Notes under the pieces: generated by a model
Told to the model about the DNA's origin: nothing
Database searches by the model: none
Seen by the model: the letters and a program-made list of their open reading frames with translations, nothing else
DNA from: Candidatus Metalachnospira gallinarum
GTDB taxonomy: Bacteria; Bacillota; Clostridia; Lachnospirales; Anaerotignaceae
Assembly: GCA_904378045.1 (NCBI GenBank)
Contig: CAJFHC010000009.1
Coordinates: forward strand, 1 to 64,000
Direction: 5' to 3'
DNA length: 64,000 nt
Translations under genes and position numbers: made by a program
Shown: in pieces, positions 53,837-61,642 of the stretch
Position numbering within the stretch: the first letter of the stretch is position 1
How the letters are laid out: each line of letters opens with the position of its first letter

Positions 53837-54712
53837 ATGCGCTATGCCGTAAGAGGAAAGGATATAGTCCTTACGGACTATGACAGCTTTGTCATTTCCC
53901 AGACGCTTGAGTGCGGGCAGTGCTTTCGTTTTGAAATGATAGACGATGAAAATTATGTCGTCATCGCCTTTGACAGGGTGCTTAATATATATCAGAACGG
54001 AGAAGAAATAGTCTTTGCCGATACAACGGAGGATGACTTCAATAATATATGGAGAAATTACTTTGATCTGGACAGAGATTATATGGGCATAAAGCTTAAA
54101 ATATCCGAAAATGACGAGGTGCTGAAAAAAGCCGTGGAATACGCTCCCGGCATAAGGATACTTAACCAGGACAGGTTTGAATGCCTTATCTCCTTTATCA
54201 TTTCCCAAAATAACAGGATACCTATGATCAAAAAGGTAATAGAGAACATAAGCGCGAAATACGGGAAATATATAGGGGATTTCAATGGAAAGAGCTATTA
54301 CTCATTTCCAAAGCCGGAAGAGCTTGCACTTGCCGATGAAGCTGGACTTATGGAGTGTAAAACCGGATTCAGGGCAAAATACATAATTGACGCCGTAGGA
54401 AGGGTGCTTACCGGACTGACCAAGCTTGAGGACGACGGTATAGATACGGAAACTCTCAGGAAAAGGCTGATGGAAATAAAGGGCGTTGGCCCTAAGGTTG
54501 CAGACTGTGTTATGATGTTTTCCTTCGGCCGCTGTGAGACGTTCCCGACGGACGTATGGGTAAAGAGGATAATGAGCGAGCTTTATTTTAACGGAGCCGA
54601 CGCGAGTGTTAAGGAGATACATCGTAAGGCTGAGGAATGCTTCGGAGAATACGCGGGTTATGCACAGCAGTATCTTTTCAATTACGCCAGACAGTTTAAA
54701 ATAGGCGCGTAA
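53837..54712 (+). CDS. 8-oxoguanine DNA glycosylase (OGG1-type)
   Basis: A protein of 291 residues. The OGG N-terminal domain (about 1-110) includes QTLECGQCFRFE. The HhH-GPD domain (about 115-285) contains the hairpin MEIKGVGPKVADCVMMF with the catalytic lysine position and PTDVWVKRIM with the conserved aspartate. It removes oxidised guanine and cleaves the strand as an AP lyase. ATG 53837 follows GGAG by eight bases; the upstream GTG overlaps the lipoprotein stop and is less likely. Confidence 0.92.
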   Translation: MRYAVRGKDIVLTDYDSFVISQTLECGQCFRFEMIDDENYVVIAFDRVLNIYQNGEEIVFADTTEDDFNNIWRNYFDLDRDYMGIKLKISENDEVLKKAVEYAPGIRILNQDRFECLISFIISQNNRIPMIKKVIENISAKYGKYIGDFNGKSYYSFPKPEELALADEAGLMECKTGFRAKYIIDAVGRVLTGLTKLEDDGIDTETLRKRLMEIKGVGPKVADCVMMFSFGRCETFPTDVWVKRIMSELYFNGADASVKEIHRKAEECFGEYAGYAQQYLFNYARQFKIGA

Positions 54713-54758
54713 AAAATCTTGTAAAAGCCATAAATAATCTGAGAAAAAATATAAATAA

Positions 54759-54812
54759 GCCGGAGTATCATATCGGCGCGCGAAGCCGGAAAGATGATCT
54801 CCGGCTTTTGTT
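54759..54812 (+). terminator. Terminator after the glycosylase gene
   Basis: AGCCGGAG near 54760 pairs with CTCCGGCT near 54799, extended inward by ATCAT/ATGAT with one unpaired base, followed by TTTTG. Confidence 0.65.
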
Positions 54813-54968
54813 TCGCAGGGACATAATACAACGCGAAATAAGTGTCGGAAAAGATGAAAGATTAAAATTGTTTATGATATATACTCGATAAATCCCGGTA
54901 AATCAGGCATAAATATTGTAAATAATTTATAAATTATCTTATTCAAGAAAATTTTTTGAGTAAAGGGG

Positions 54969-54999
54969 TTGAAATTTTTCGGCTCTGTGATAATATAAT
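54969..54999 (+). promoter_or_regulatory. Promoter of the candidate ncRNA
   Basis: TTGAAA at 54969-54974 and TATAAT at 54994-54999 with a 19-bp spacer. The nearest open frame with a ribosome binding site starts more than 400 bp later. Confidence 0.5.
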
Positions 55000-55005
55000 A
55001 ACTGT

Positions 55006-55215
55006 GATGTATGATGTTATGTTTTGTTGAAGCGATATTATGTCTCCTTTGATAAAGCATAAGAAAATTCCAAATTATATAACCTCTTGGTATAGGCCTC
55101 ACACCTATACCGTGTGATGTATCGTTAAAAGTTGTATCGGTAATCCCCAATCCCCGAATCAGAACTTTATGTCGCACAATGAAAATCCGCGCCCACCCAG
55201 CGCGGATTTTTTCTT
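55006..55215 (+). ncRNA. Candidate structured ncRNA of unknown family
   Basis: About 210 bp without coding potential lie between a promoter and a strong rho-independent terminator (stem 55182-55191 with 55201-55210, then T run). The inside has a perfect 8-bp hairpin, GGTATAGG...CCTATACC (55089-55111), and two TGTATCG copies 18 bp apart. It does not look like tRNA, tmRNA, RNase P, SRP or a riboswitch I recognise, and no gene follows the terminator closely. It could be a second 6S-like RNA or a trans-acting regulator. The rest of 54813-55426 shows no gene. Confidence 0.5.
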
Positions 55216-55216
55216 T
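55182..55216 (+). terminator. Terminator of the candidate ncRNA
   Basis: A perfect 10-bp stem (55182-55191 with 55201-55210) has a 9-nt loop and a T-rich tail (TTTTTTC). Confidence 0.85.
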
Positions 55217-55356
55217 CGCCTTTATTTACGCGGCCTTTTTTAAGCGCAATTCGCTCGGGAAAAAGCAGGGAAGCATCATTGAGCGATGAACGGCATATTA
55301 TATGGTTATATCTGAAAAAAGTTATAAAAAACTTTTGCGATGCCCTGTTGTTTTCG

Positions 55357-55385
55357 TTGATTATAGTTAAAAATAGGAGTATAAT
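55357..55385 (+). promoter_or_regulatory. Promoter of the cupin gene
   Basis: TTGATT at 55357-55362, exactly 17 bp, then TATAAT at 55380-55385. The ATG is 42 bp downstream with GAAAGGAGA before it. Confidence 0.75.
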
Positions 55386-55426
55386 AAAGAAAAAAGCGGT
55401 ACCTGTTATGAAAGGAGATTGAGATT

Positions 55427-55768
55427 ATGATAGTTAAAAACGGAGAAGGAATGCATGAATACCGTGTCATAAGAAACGGCGTTGGTGAAATTCTTATGGT
55501 AAACAAGTTTGGTCCCGATGAGACTGACAACAGATGCAAAATGGTTGCAGAGCTTAATCTTGAGCCCGGTCAGTGTACGGGTCTGCATGCTCATACGGAC
55601 GACGTTGAGCTGTTCTATATGCTTGAAGGAGAAGTAGTATTTATTGAGGACGGAGAAGAGGACGTCCTTCATCCCGGAGACTGCACGGCTACTTCAAGGG
55701 GATCAAAACATCAGATCATCAACAGGAGCGATAAACTCGCGAAAGTCCTCGCTATGGTGATCAGATGA
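55427..55768 (+). CDS. Single-domain cupin protein
   Basis: A protein of 113 residues forming one cupin barrel. Motif 1 is HAHTDDVELFYMLEGE with two histidines and a glutamate; motif 2 is HPGDCTATSRGSKHQI with the last histidine. All usual metal ligands are present. Small cupins can be isomerases, dioxygenases or sensors; nothing in the context decides between them. It is monocistronic, between its own promoter and a hairpin. Confidence 0.9.
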   Translation: MIVKNGEGMHEYRVIRNGVGEILMVNKFGPDETDNRCKMVAELNLEPGQCTGLHAHTDDVELFYMLEGEVVFIEDGEEDVLHPGDCTATSRGSKHQIINRSDKLAKVLAMVIR

Positions 55769-55824
55769 TATCGCCGGATAGCGGTAAGATATTTGGTACA
55801 TAAAAGTTTCAGAATAAAACCAGC

Positions 55825-55853
55825 GGCGTGCCGAAATTTATTTTCGGCGCGCT
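55825..55853. repeat. Left 29-bp direct repeat flanking element B
   Basis: Identical in all 29 positions to 56000-56028. It contains the hairpin GCCGAAA...TTTTCGGC and plausibly was the cupin terminator before the insertion. Confidence 0.85.
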
Positions 55854-55999
55854 CAGACTGTCAAAAAAACTAATCCATTGTGAGCGGAAGGGTTCGGGAA
55901 ACGAAGCGTTTCCTGAGTTTATTCCGCAGGCGGAATTCATTTCCGCCGAGGAAAATCCCGTAACTCGAAAAAGTCCTATGGGACTTTTTCGACACGTTA
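55854..55999 (-). mobile_element. Short MITE-like element, copy B (inverted)
   Basis: 146 bp in the opposite orientation to copy A. About 40 bp at each end match copy A, including the hairpin stem TCGAAAAAGTCC/GGACTTTTTCGA (55965-55976 with 55981-55992) and the CCCGAACCCTTCCGCTCACA segment. The middle differs and carries its own hairpins (GGAAACG/CGTTTCC and GGCGGAA/TTCCGCC). It is flanked by perfect 29-bp direct repeats. Together with those flanks it fills the 319-bp gap between the cupin gene and udk. Confidence 0.75.
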
Positions 56000-56028
56000 G
56001 GCGTGCCGAAATTTATTTTCGGCGCGCT
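56000..56028. repeat. Right 29-bp direct repeat flanking element B
   Basis: A perfect copy of 55825-55853. It is followed by a T run (TTTTTG), so this copy works as a rho-independent terminator reading rightward. Confidence 0.85.
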
Positions 56029-56087
56029 TTTTGTTTACAGGATGTTTCCCCGGTGGTAATATTAAATTGTGTTAAGGGGGGATTTTG

Positions 56088-56711
56088 ATGGATAAAATCT
56101 GCGTTATCGGTATTGCCGGAGGAACGGCGTCGGGAAAGACAACAATAGTTAACAAACTTAAAGATTTTTTCGGAGACGATGTTGAGCTCATAAGCCATGA
56201 CAGCTACTACAAGGCGCATGACGATATGCCCTATGAGGAAAGGGCGAAGCTCAATTATGACCATCCGTCGTCGTTTGATACGGACAGAATGATAGAGGAT
56301 ATAAAAGCCCTTAAAAGGGGAGAGACGGTATATATACCGGTATATGATTTCAGCATACATAACAGAACCGAAAAAACGGTAAAGGTCGAGCCGAAAAGAG
56401 TAATAATGATAGAGGGAATACTCATTTTCGAGAATAAGGAACTCAGAGACCTTATGGACATTAAAATATTCGTCGACACAGACGCCGACGAAAGACTTAT
56501 GAGACGAATAATAAGGGATATGAAATACAGGGGAAGGACGATAGAGTCCATAATAACCCAGTATCAGACAACGGTAAAGCCCATGCATGAGGAATTTGTG
56601 GAGCCGTCGAAGAAATATGCCGATATTATCATCCCGAGGGGCGGGGAAAACAAAGCGGCTATGGAAATTTTGAAGGGACACCTCAATATCATGCTTAACG
56701 AAAACAGATAG
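56088..56711 (+). CDS. udk: Uridine kinase
   Basis: A protein of 207 residues with Walker A GGTASGKTT, the nucleoside-site segment SHDSYYK, and PSSFDTD and VYDFSIHNRT motifs typical of uridine/cytidine kinase. It phosphorylates uridine and cytidine in pyrimidine salvage. GGGGGGA lies before ATG 56088. Full length. Confidence 0.95.
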   Translation: MDKICVIGIAGGTASGKTTIVNKLKDFFGDDVELISHDSYYKAHDDMPYEERAKLNYDHPSSFDTDRMIEDIKALKRGETVYIPVYDFSIHNRTEKTVKVEPKRVIMIEGILIFENKELRDLMDIKIFVDTDADERLMRRIIRDMKYRGRTIESIITQYQTTVKPMHEEFVEPSKKYADIIIPRGGENKAAMEILKGHLNIMLNENR

Positions 56712-56773
56712 AAATTATAAACCGGCCGGACAGATTGCTCCGGCCGCTTATGGTTTATTCAAAAGGTGAGTTT

Positions 56774-58906
56774 ATGGGAAAAATTTTAGTTATTGCCGAA
56801 AAACCGTCGGTCGCGAGGGACATAGCCGGAGTGCTCGGCTGTAAAACAAAAGGAGAGGGAGCCATATACGGAGACGAGTATATCGTAAGCTGGGCGGTCG
56901 GACACCTTGTGACGCTCTGCGAGCCGGAGGACTACGACAAAAGCCTGAAAAAATGGAGCGCAGCGAGTCTTCCGATCATACCGGAAAGTATGAAACTTAA
57001 GGCCATCAGAGGAAGCAAAAAACAGCTTGACATACTTAAAAAGCTGATGAACGGCAGAGAGACCGACGGCATAATATGCGCGACCGACAGCGGACGAGAG
57101 GGCGAACTTATTTTCAGATATATTTACAGCTACAATAAATGCAAAAAGCCGTTCAAAAGGCTGTGGATATCAAGCATGACCGACGCCGCCATAAGAGAGG
57201 GATTTGAAAATCTCAGGGACGGAAGCGAATACGATCTTCTGTATGCCTCGGCAAAATGCCGCTCCGAAGCGGATTGGCTTGTGGGAATAAACGCGACAAG
57301 GGCATTTACGGTCAAATATGACGCCCTGCTGAGCATCGGACGCGTTCAGACACCAACATTGGCGATGATAGTTAAAAGACAGGCGGAAATAGACAACTTT
57401 GTTCCGGAGAAATATTACGAGGTCTATGCCGACTACGGCGATTTTAAAGGAGTATGGACGGACGATAAAAATTCCACGGCCATAAAGGATAAAGACGAGG
57501 CCGAAAGAATTGCGCAAAAGGTCGGCGGAAGGCATGCCGAGGTCACTGAAGTCAAAAAAACGGCGAAACAGACTCTTCCTCCGCAGCTTTACGATTTAAC
57601 GGAGCTTCAGAGGGACTGTAACAAAATGTACGGATTTTCCGCCCAGAAGACGCTGGATATAGCCCAGAGCCTGTATGAAAAGAGAAAGATGATAACATAC
57701 CCAAGAACGGACAGCAGATATTTGAGCGAAGATATGATACCTAAAATAAAGGTCATAATGCGCAGGCTTGTTAATGCCGGCATATTCGCCGCTTATGCCC
57801 AAAACGTCGTTGAGATGGAAAAACTGCCGATAAACAAAAGGATAGTGGATAACAAAAAAGTAACAGACCACCACGCCATAATACCTGCCGACAACAGTTA
57901 TAAAAAAGACAGCCTCACTCCCGAGGAGAAAAAGGTTTTTGGCCTTGTGGCGCTGAGATTTATCGCTGTTTTCGGCGATCCGTACAAATATACATCGACA
58001 AAAATAACGGCGGTTTGCGAAAATGAAAAATTCGTATCAAAGGGTACGACGGTCACCGATGAAGGCTGGAAAAGGCTATACAGAGAGGTGTATAAAAACG
58101 GCAGGGACAAAGAAAGCATACTGCCGGAAATCTCTGAGGGAGATATGCTTGAAATAAAGAAGGCAGAGGCGGAGCAGAAGGAGACAAAGCCGCCGGCGCC
58201 ATATAATGAGGCGACATTGCTCACTGCTATGGAAAACGCGGGCAAAAACACCGACGATGAAGATCTTAAGGAAAAATTGAAGGAATACGGCCTCGGTACT
58301 CCCGCGACAAGGGCGGCCATAATCGAGAGACTCATAGACGTGGGATATATTCACAGGAAAGGGAAGAATCTTGTGCCGGACGAGAAGGGACGCCAGCTTA
58401 TTTCCATTGTGCCGGACGAGATGAAATCGCCGGTGACGACCGGAAAATGGGAGAAGGGACTCGGCTCCATAGCGAAAGGCGATATGCGGCCGGAAAGATT
58501 TATGGCGAGTATAGACAGATATGTGAAATACCTTGTCGGATACGCGGCTGATTCTTCTTCGGAAATAAAAATAGAGGACAGCGGAAAAAAGAGAACAAAA
58601 ACAGCGGGACGCTCAAAAGCGTTCGGAAAATGCCCGTTATGCGGCTCTGACGTGCTGGAAAACACAAAGGCGTTTTACTGCGCCGGATGGAAAAACGGAT
58701 GCAAATTCAAGCTGTGGAAGGACAGCCTTGAAAGATACGGTGTAACGCTGGACGGAAAGCTGGTAAAAGAACTGCTTAAAAACGGAAAAGTAGAGAGCCT
58801 GCCCGTTGTGAAGGCTCAGACAGGCGAAAAATGCACGGCGGAGCTTATATATAACGCCGAAAAGGGCATATTGGAGTTGGCCGGTATGACGGTCGTTGAC
58901 GGATAA
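56774..58906 (+). CDS. topB: DNA topoisomerase III
   Basis: A protein of 710 residues of the type IA family. The Toprim domain opens KILVIAEKPSVARDIAG and has DSGREGELIFRY. The active-site region is SIGRVQTPTLAMIV, and the catalytic tyrosine lies in KRKMITYPRTDSRYL. A C-terminal zinc-ribbon-like segment (CPLCGSDVLENTKAFYCAGW) is followed by a short domain. It decatenates single-strand-linked DNA. AAAAGGTGA precedes ATG 56774. TopB may be chromosomal or on mobile elements; here no conjugative genes adjoin it. Confidence 0.95.
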   Translation: MGKILVIAEKPSVARDIAGVLGCKTKGEGAIYGDEYIVSWAVGHLVTLCEPEDYDKSLKKWSAASLPIIPESMKLKAIRGSKKQLDILKKLMNGRETDGIICATDSGREGELIFRYIYSYNKCKKPFKRLWISSMTDAAIREGFENLRDGSEYDLLYASAKCRSEADWLVGINATRAFTVKYDALLSIGRVQTPTLAMIVKRQAEIDNFVPEKYYEVYADYGDFKGVWTDDKNSTAIKDKDEAERIAQKVGGRHAEVTEVKKTAKQTLPPQLYDLTELQRDCNKMYGFSAQKTLDIAQSLYEKRKMITYPRTDSRYLSEDMIPKIKVIMRRLVNAGIFAAYAQNVVEMEKLPINKRIVDNKKVTDHHAIIPADNSYKKDSLTPEEKKVFGLVALRFIAVFGDPYKYTSTKITAVCENEKFVSKGTTVTDEGWKRLYREVYKNGRDKESILPEISEGDMLEIKKAEAEQKETKPPAPYNEATLLTAMENAGKNTDDEDLKEKLKEYGLGTPATRAAIIERLIDVGYIHRKGKNLVPDEKGRQLISIVPDEMKSPVTTGKWEKGLGSIAKGDMRPERFMASIDRYVKYLVGYAADSSSEIKIEDSGKKRTKTAGRSKAFGKCPLCGSDVLENTKAFYCAGWKNGCKFKLWKDSLERYGVTLDGKLVKELLKNGKVESLPVVKAQTGEKCTAELIYNAEKGILELAGMTVVDG

Positions 58907-58934
58907 GATGTATAATAAAATTTAAAATAAAGTT

Positions 58935-59369
58935 TTAAATAAGACTTTGGATAAGGCTTACCAGACATTCCTCAAACCGTCTGTCGTCTTCGGCGGTGCG
59001 GGCGTTTATATGCCCGGAACGCTTGCCGCCGCGGCGCTGTTTGGCCGAGATATGGCGGCGCATAAGAAGCTGATCGATATTTTTATCCGTATAGAGAAAA
59101 CCGTTTTGGTTGACGGTGTGAGAGCCCTTTGCCATAAGCATGCAGGCAAGGCCATAGTCCTGAGTAACGGCTATGTCACCCTTTTTGGCAAGATTTGCTA
59201 TGGCTATATCCGCTGAGTCGCGGCCTTTGTCCACGGTTATGACTTCACAGGGGAGATCCATTATATGGCTTGTGTCCGTCACCATGACAACGGGAATATT
59301 ATATTTTTCCGCCGTTTTAAGTATTATTTCTTTAACGGGGCAGGCGTCGGCGTCGACGATTATTTTCAT
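58935..59369 (-). CDS. YaiI/YqxD (DUF188) family protein
   Basis: A protein of 144 residues with the DUF188 pattern. It opens MKIIVDADACPVKEII, has VTDTSH and VDKGRDSADIAIANLAKKGDIAVTQDYGLA, and ends with RRHISAKQRRGGKRSGH. The fold is PIN-like, suggesting a nuclease, but the activity is not established. ATG 59369 is chosen by homology. It is convergent with topB. Confidence 0.92.
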   Translation of the reverse strand: MKIIVDADACPVKEIILKTAEKYNIPVVMVTDTSHIMDLPCEVITVDKGRDSADIAIANLAKKGDIAVTQDYGLACMLMAKGSHTVNQNGFLYTDKNIDQLLMRRHISAKQRRGGKRSGHINARTAEDDRRFEECLVSLIQSLI

Positions 59370-59411
59370 AATGATCAGACCTTTCAAAATGGCCGGGACA
59401 GTCATTAATGC

Positions 59412-59440
59412 TTGACTGTAAGCCGTCTTTTTAATATAAT
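59412..59440 (+). promoter_or_regulatory. Promoter of the yicC-remA-gmk-rpoZ operon
   Basis: TTGACT at 59412-59417, exactly 17 bp, then TATAAT at 59435-59440. The yicC ATG is 50 bp downstream. Confidence 0.8.
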
Positions 59441-59489
59441 AATAGACTAGATAAAATGTGTCAATTATGTTTTTTAAGGGTGGTTAGCT

Positions 59490-60368
59490 ATGATAAAAAG
59501 CATGACCGGTTACGGCAGATGTGAAAACGAGTCGGAAGGACGGAAATTCAGCGTAGAAATAAAATCCGTTAATCACAGATATAACGATATTTCCATAAGG
59601 CTTCCGAAATCAATGAATTATCTTGAAGATAAGGTAAGAAAAACTCTTATGAAGAAAATAATGAGGGGAAAAACGGACGTTTATATCACATTCGAGTCCT
59701 TCGCCGAGGACGATGTGAATATAAAGGTAAATGAAGCCCTCGCTAAGGCGTACTGCCAGAAGCTCGATTTCCTTCAAAAAAATTTCGGGCTTACGGGAGA
59801 CAACACCCTTGACCTTGTGGCTAAATTCCCGGATATAATCACCGTGGAAAAGGTGCAGGAGGATGAGGACACGATATGGAACACGCTTCTTCCCGCCCTT
59901 GACGGAGCTCTTGACAATTTTATAGCCATGAGAGAAACGGAAGGAGAGGCTCTCAAGGAGGATATACTTGCCAAGGCCGGCGTTATAGAGGGATATGTGG
60001 AACGCATAAGAGAGAGGGCTCCGCTTGTGGCCGAGGATTACAGAGAAAGACTTCTTGAAAAGCTCAGAGAGCTGCTTGAGGATACGTCCATCGATGAACA
60101 AAGGCTGCTTATGGAGGTCACGCTGTTTGCCGACAGGGCTTGCATAGACGAGGAGATAACAAGGCTTACGAGCCACATCAGCCAGCTCAGGGACATATTT
60201 GAAAAGGATGAGCCCATAGGAAGAAAGCTCGACTTCCTTGTTCAGGAGATGAACCGCGAGGCAAATACCATAGCGTCAAAATCCAATGACATAACGATCA
60301 CGCAGATCACGATAGAACTGAAAAGCGAGATTGAAAAGATCCGCGAGCAGATACAGAATATTGAGTAA
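59490..60368 (+). CDS. yicC: YicC/YloC family endoribonuclease
   Basis: A protein of 292 residues. It opens MIKSMTGYGRCE and has EIKSVNHRYNDISIRLP, and the C-terminal DUF1732 part has GRKLDFLVQEMNREANTIASKSND. The family has endoribonuclease activity in Escherichia coli and Bacillus. It is the first gene of the yicC-remA-gmk-rpoZ run, a conserved Firmicutes order. Full length. Confidence 0.96.
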   Translation: MIKSMTGYGRCENESEGRKFSVEIKSVNHRYNDISIRLPKSMNYLEDKVRKTLMKKIMRGKTDVYITFESFAEDDVNIKVNEALAKAYCQKLDFLQKNFGLTGDNTLDLVAKFPDIITVEKVQEDEDTIWNTLLPALDGALDNFIAMRETEGEALKEDILAKAGVIEGYVERIRERAPLVAEDYRERLLEKLRELLEDTSIDEQRLLMEVTLFADRACIDEEITRLTSHISQLRDIFEKDEPIGRKLDFLVQEMNREANTIASKSNDITITQITIELKSEIEKIREQIQNIE

Positions 60369-60380
60369 AGGAGCGCCTTC

Positions 60381-60641
60381 ATGGGCATAAGATTTATTAA
60401 TATCGGATACGGAAACATTGTTTCCTCCGAAAGGATAGTTGCCATAGTATCTCCCGACGCGGCTCCGGTAAAAAGACTTGTGCAGGAGGCAAAGGCAGGA
60501 GGAATGGCCGTCGATGCCACCTGCGGAAGAAAAACAAGAGCCGTCATCGTGTGCGACAGCGGACATGTGGTGCTGTCGGCGCTTATGCCGGATACTATAC
60601 TTTCGAGGCTCAACAGCTTTAGAGATACGGAAGACGAATAG
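60381..60641 (+). CDS. remA: RemA-like DNA-binding regulator (DUF370)
   Basis: A protein of 86 residues with the DUF370 pattern ([27 protein letters not shown] cut at the core, then [13 protein letters not shown]). RemA activates matrix and osmoprotection genes in Bacillus subtilis. Its place between yicC and gmk is conserved. The C-terminus is slightly longer and acidic. Confidence 0.93.
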   Translation: MGIRFINIGYGNIVSSERIVAIVSPDAAPVKRLVQEAKAGGMAVDATCGRKTRAVIVCDSGHVVLSALMPDTILSRLNSFRDTEDE

Positions 60642-60652
60642 GGGTAGTATTT

Positions 60653-61264
60653 ATGGAAAAAGGGGTTTTACTTATAATTTCCGGGCCGTCCGGTTCGGGA
60701 AAGGGAACAATAGTCGAAAGGCTTGTGGATGACTTGGGCTATCGGGTTTCTATTTCAGCCACGACAAGGAACCCAAGACCGAACGAGGAAAACGGAGTTC
60801 ATTATTTTTTCAAGACAAAGGAAGAATTTGAAAAGATGATAGAAGCCGGAGAGCTGCTGGAGCACGCCTGTTTTTGCGACAACTATTACGGCACGCCGAA
60901 GGAGTACGTTGAGAGGCAGCTTGGGGAAGGAAACAATATCATACTTGAGATAGAGGTGCAGGGAGCGCTTCAGGTAAAGAAGAAATATAACGACGCTGTG
61001 CTTATATTCACCATGCCGCCGACCATTGCGGAGCTTCGCCGCAGGCTTGTAAACCGCGGCACCGAGGATATGGAGACCATAGACAAAAGGATAAAAAGAG
61101 CGGAGGAGGAGCTTGAGTATCTTCCTCAATACGATTACATCGTTATAAACGATACGGTGGAACAGGCTGTCAGGGATGTGGACTGCATCGTCAGGGCTGA
61201 AAAAATGAGATGCGGCCGTAATCCGGAATTAAAGAATAAATTTAAAGGAGATGCTTTGAAATGA
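60653..61264 (+). CDS. gmk: Guanylate kinase
   Basis: A protein of 203 residues with Walker A SGPSGSGKGT, SATTRNPRPNEENGVHYFF and EIEVQGALQVK. It converts GMP to GDP. The end overlaps the rpoZ start by 4 bp (ATGA), indicating coupling. Confidence 0.98.
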   Translation: MEKGVLLIISGPSGSGKGTIVERLVDDLGYRVSISATTRNPRPNEENGVHYFFKTKEEFEKMIEAGELLEHACFCDNYYGTPKEYVERQLGEGNNIILEIEVQGALQVKKKYNDAVLIFTMPPTIAELRRRLVNRGTEDMETIDKRIKRAEEELEYLPQYDYIVINDTVEQAVRDVDCIVRAEKMRCGRNPELKNKFKGDALK

Positions 61265-61572
61265 TACATCCTTCATACACGGAACTTATTGATGTTTTAA
61301 GCAAGCAGGAAGGCCTTGACGACTCCATGCTCAGCAGATATACGATCATAATAGCCGCGGCCAAAAGAGCGAGAGAGATAGTTGACGGCAGCGAACCCCT
61401 TATTGACGACGTAAAGGTCGATAAGCCCGTTTCCATAGCCGTAAACGAGCTTTATAACTCAAAAATAAAGATCATCAGCCATAACCCTGACGAGGAAGAA
61501 GCTGTGGTCGAGGAAGAGAACGAAAATTCCGAGCTTTCGGAGATAAGTTTGGACAATAACGGCGAGGATTGA
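61261..61572 (+). CDS. rpoZ: RNA polymerase omega subunit
   Basis: A protein of 103 residues. The N-terminal two thirds match omega (RYTIIIAAAKRAREI and VSIAVNELYNSKI), followed by an acidic tail of about 25 residues. It stabilises the beta-prime subunit. GGAGATG in gmk supplies the ribosome binding site. Confidence 0.93.
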   Translation: MIHPSYTELIDVLSKQEGLDDSMLSRYTIIIAAAKRAREIVDGSEPLIDDVKVDKPVSIAVNELYNSKIKIISHNPDEEEAVVEEENENSELSEISLDNNGED

Positions 61573-61592
61573 TCTCCAAAACAGAAAATGTC

Positions 61593-61627
61593 GGCGTGCC
61601 GGAGCAAATCACGGCATGCCTTTTTTA
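61593..61627 (+). terminator. Terminator between rpoZ and priA
   Basis: GGCGTGCCG near 61594 pairs with CGGCATGCC near 61612 (one G-T pair), followed by six T. The priA start is only about 20 bp on, so this may attenuate rather than end transcription. Confidence 0.75.
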
Positions 61628-61642
61628 TATCGAGGTGTTTTT

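Noticed and set aside
55828-56088. Plus-strand frame of 86 codons between the cupin gene and udk
   Set aside because: It lies entirely over the repeat element and its flanking hairpins and has no ribosome binding site.
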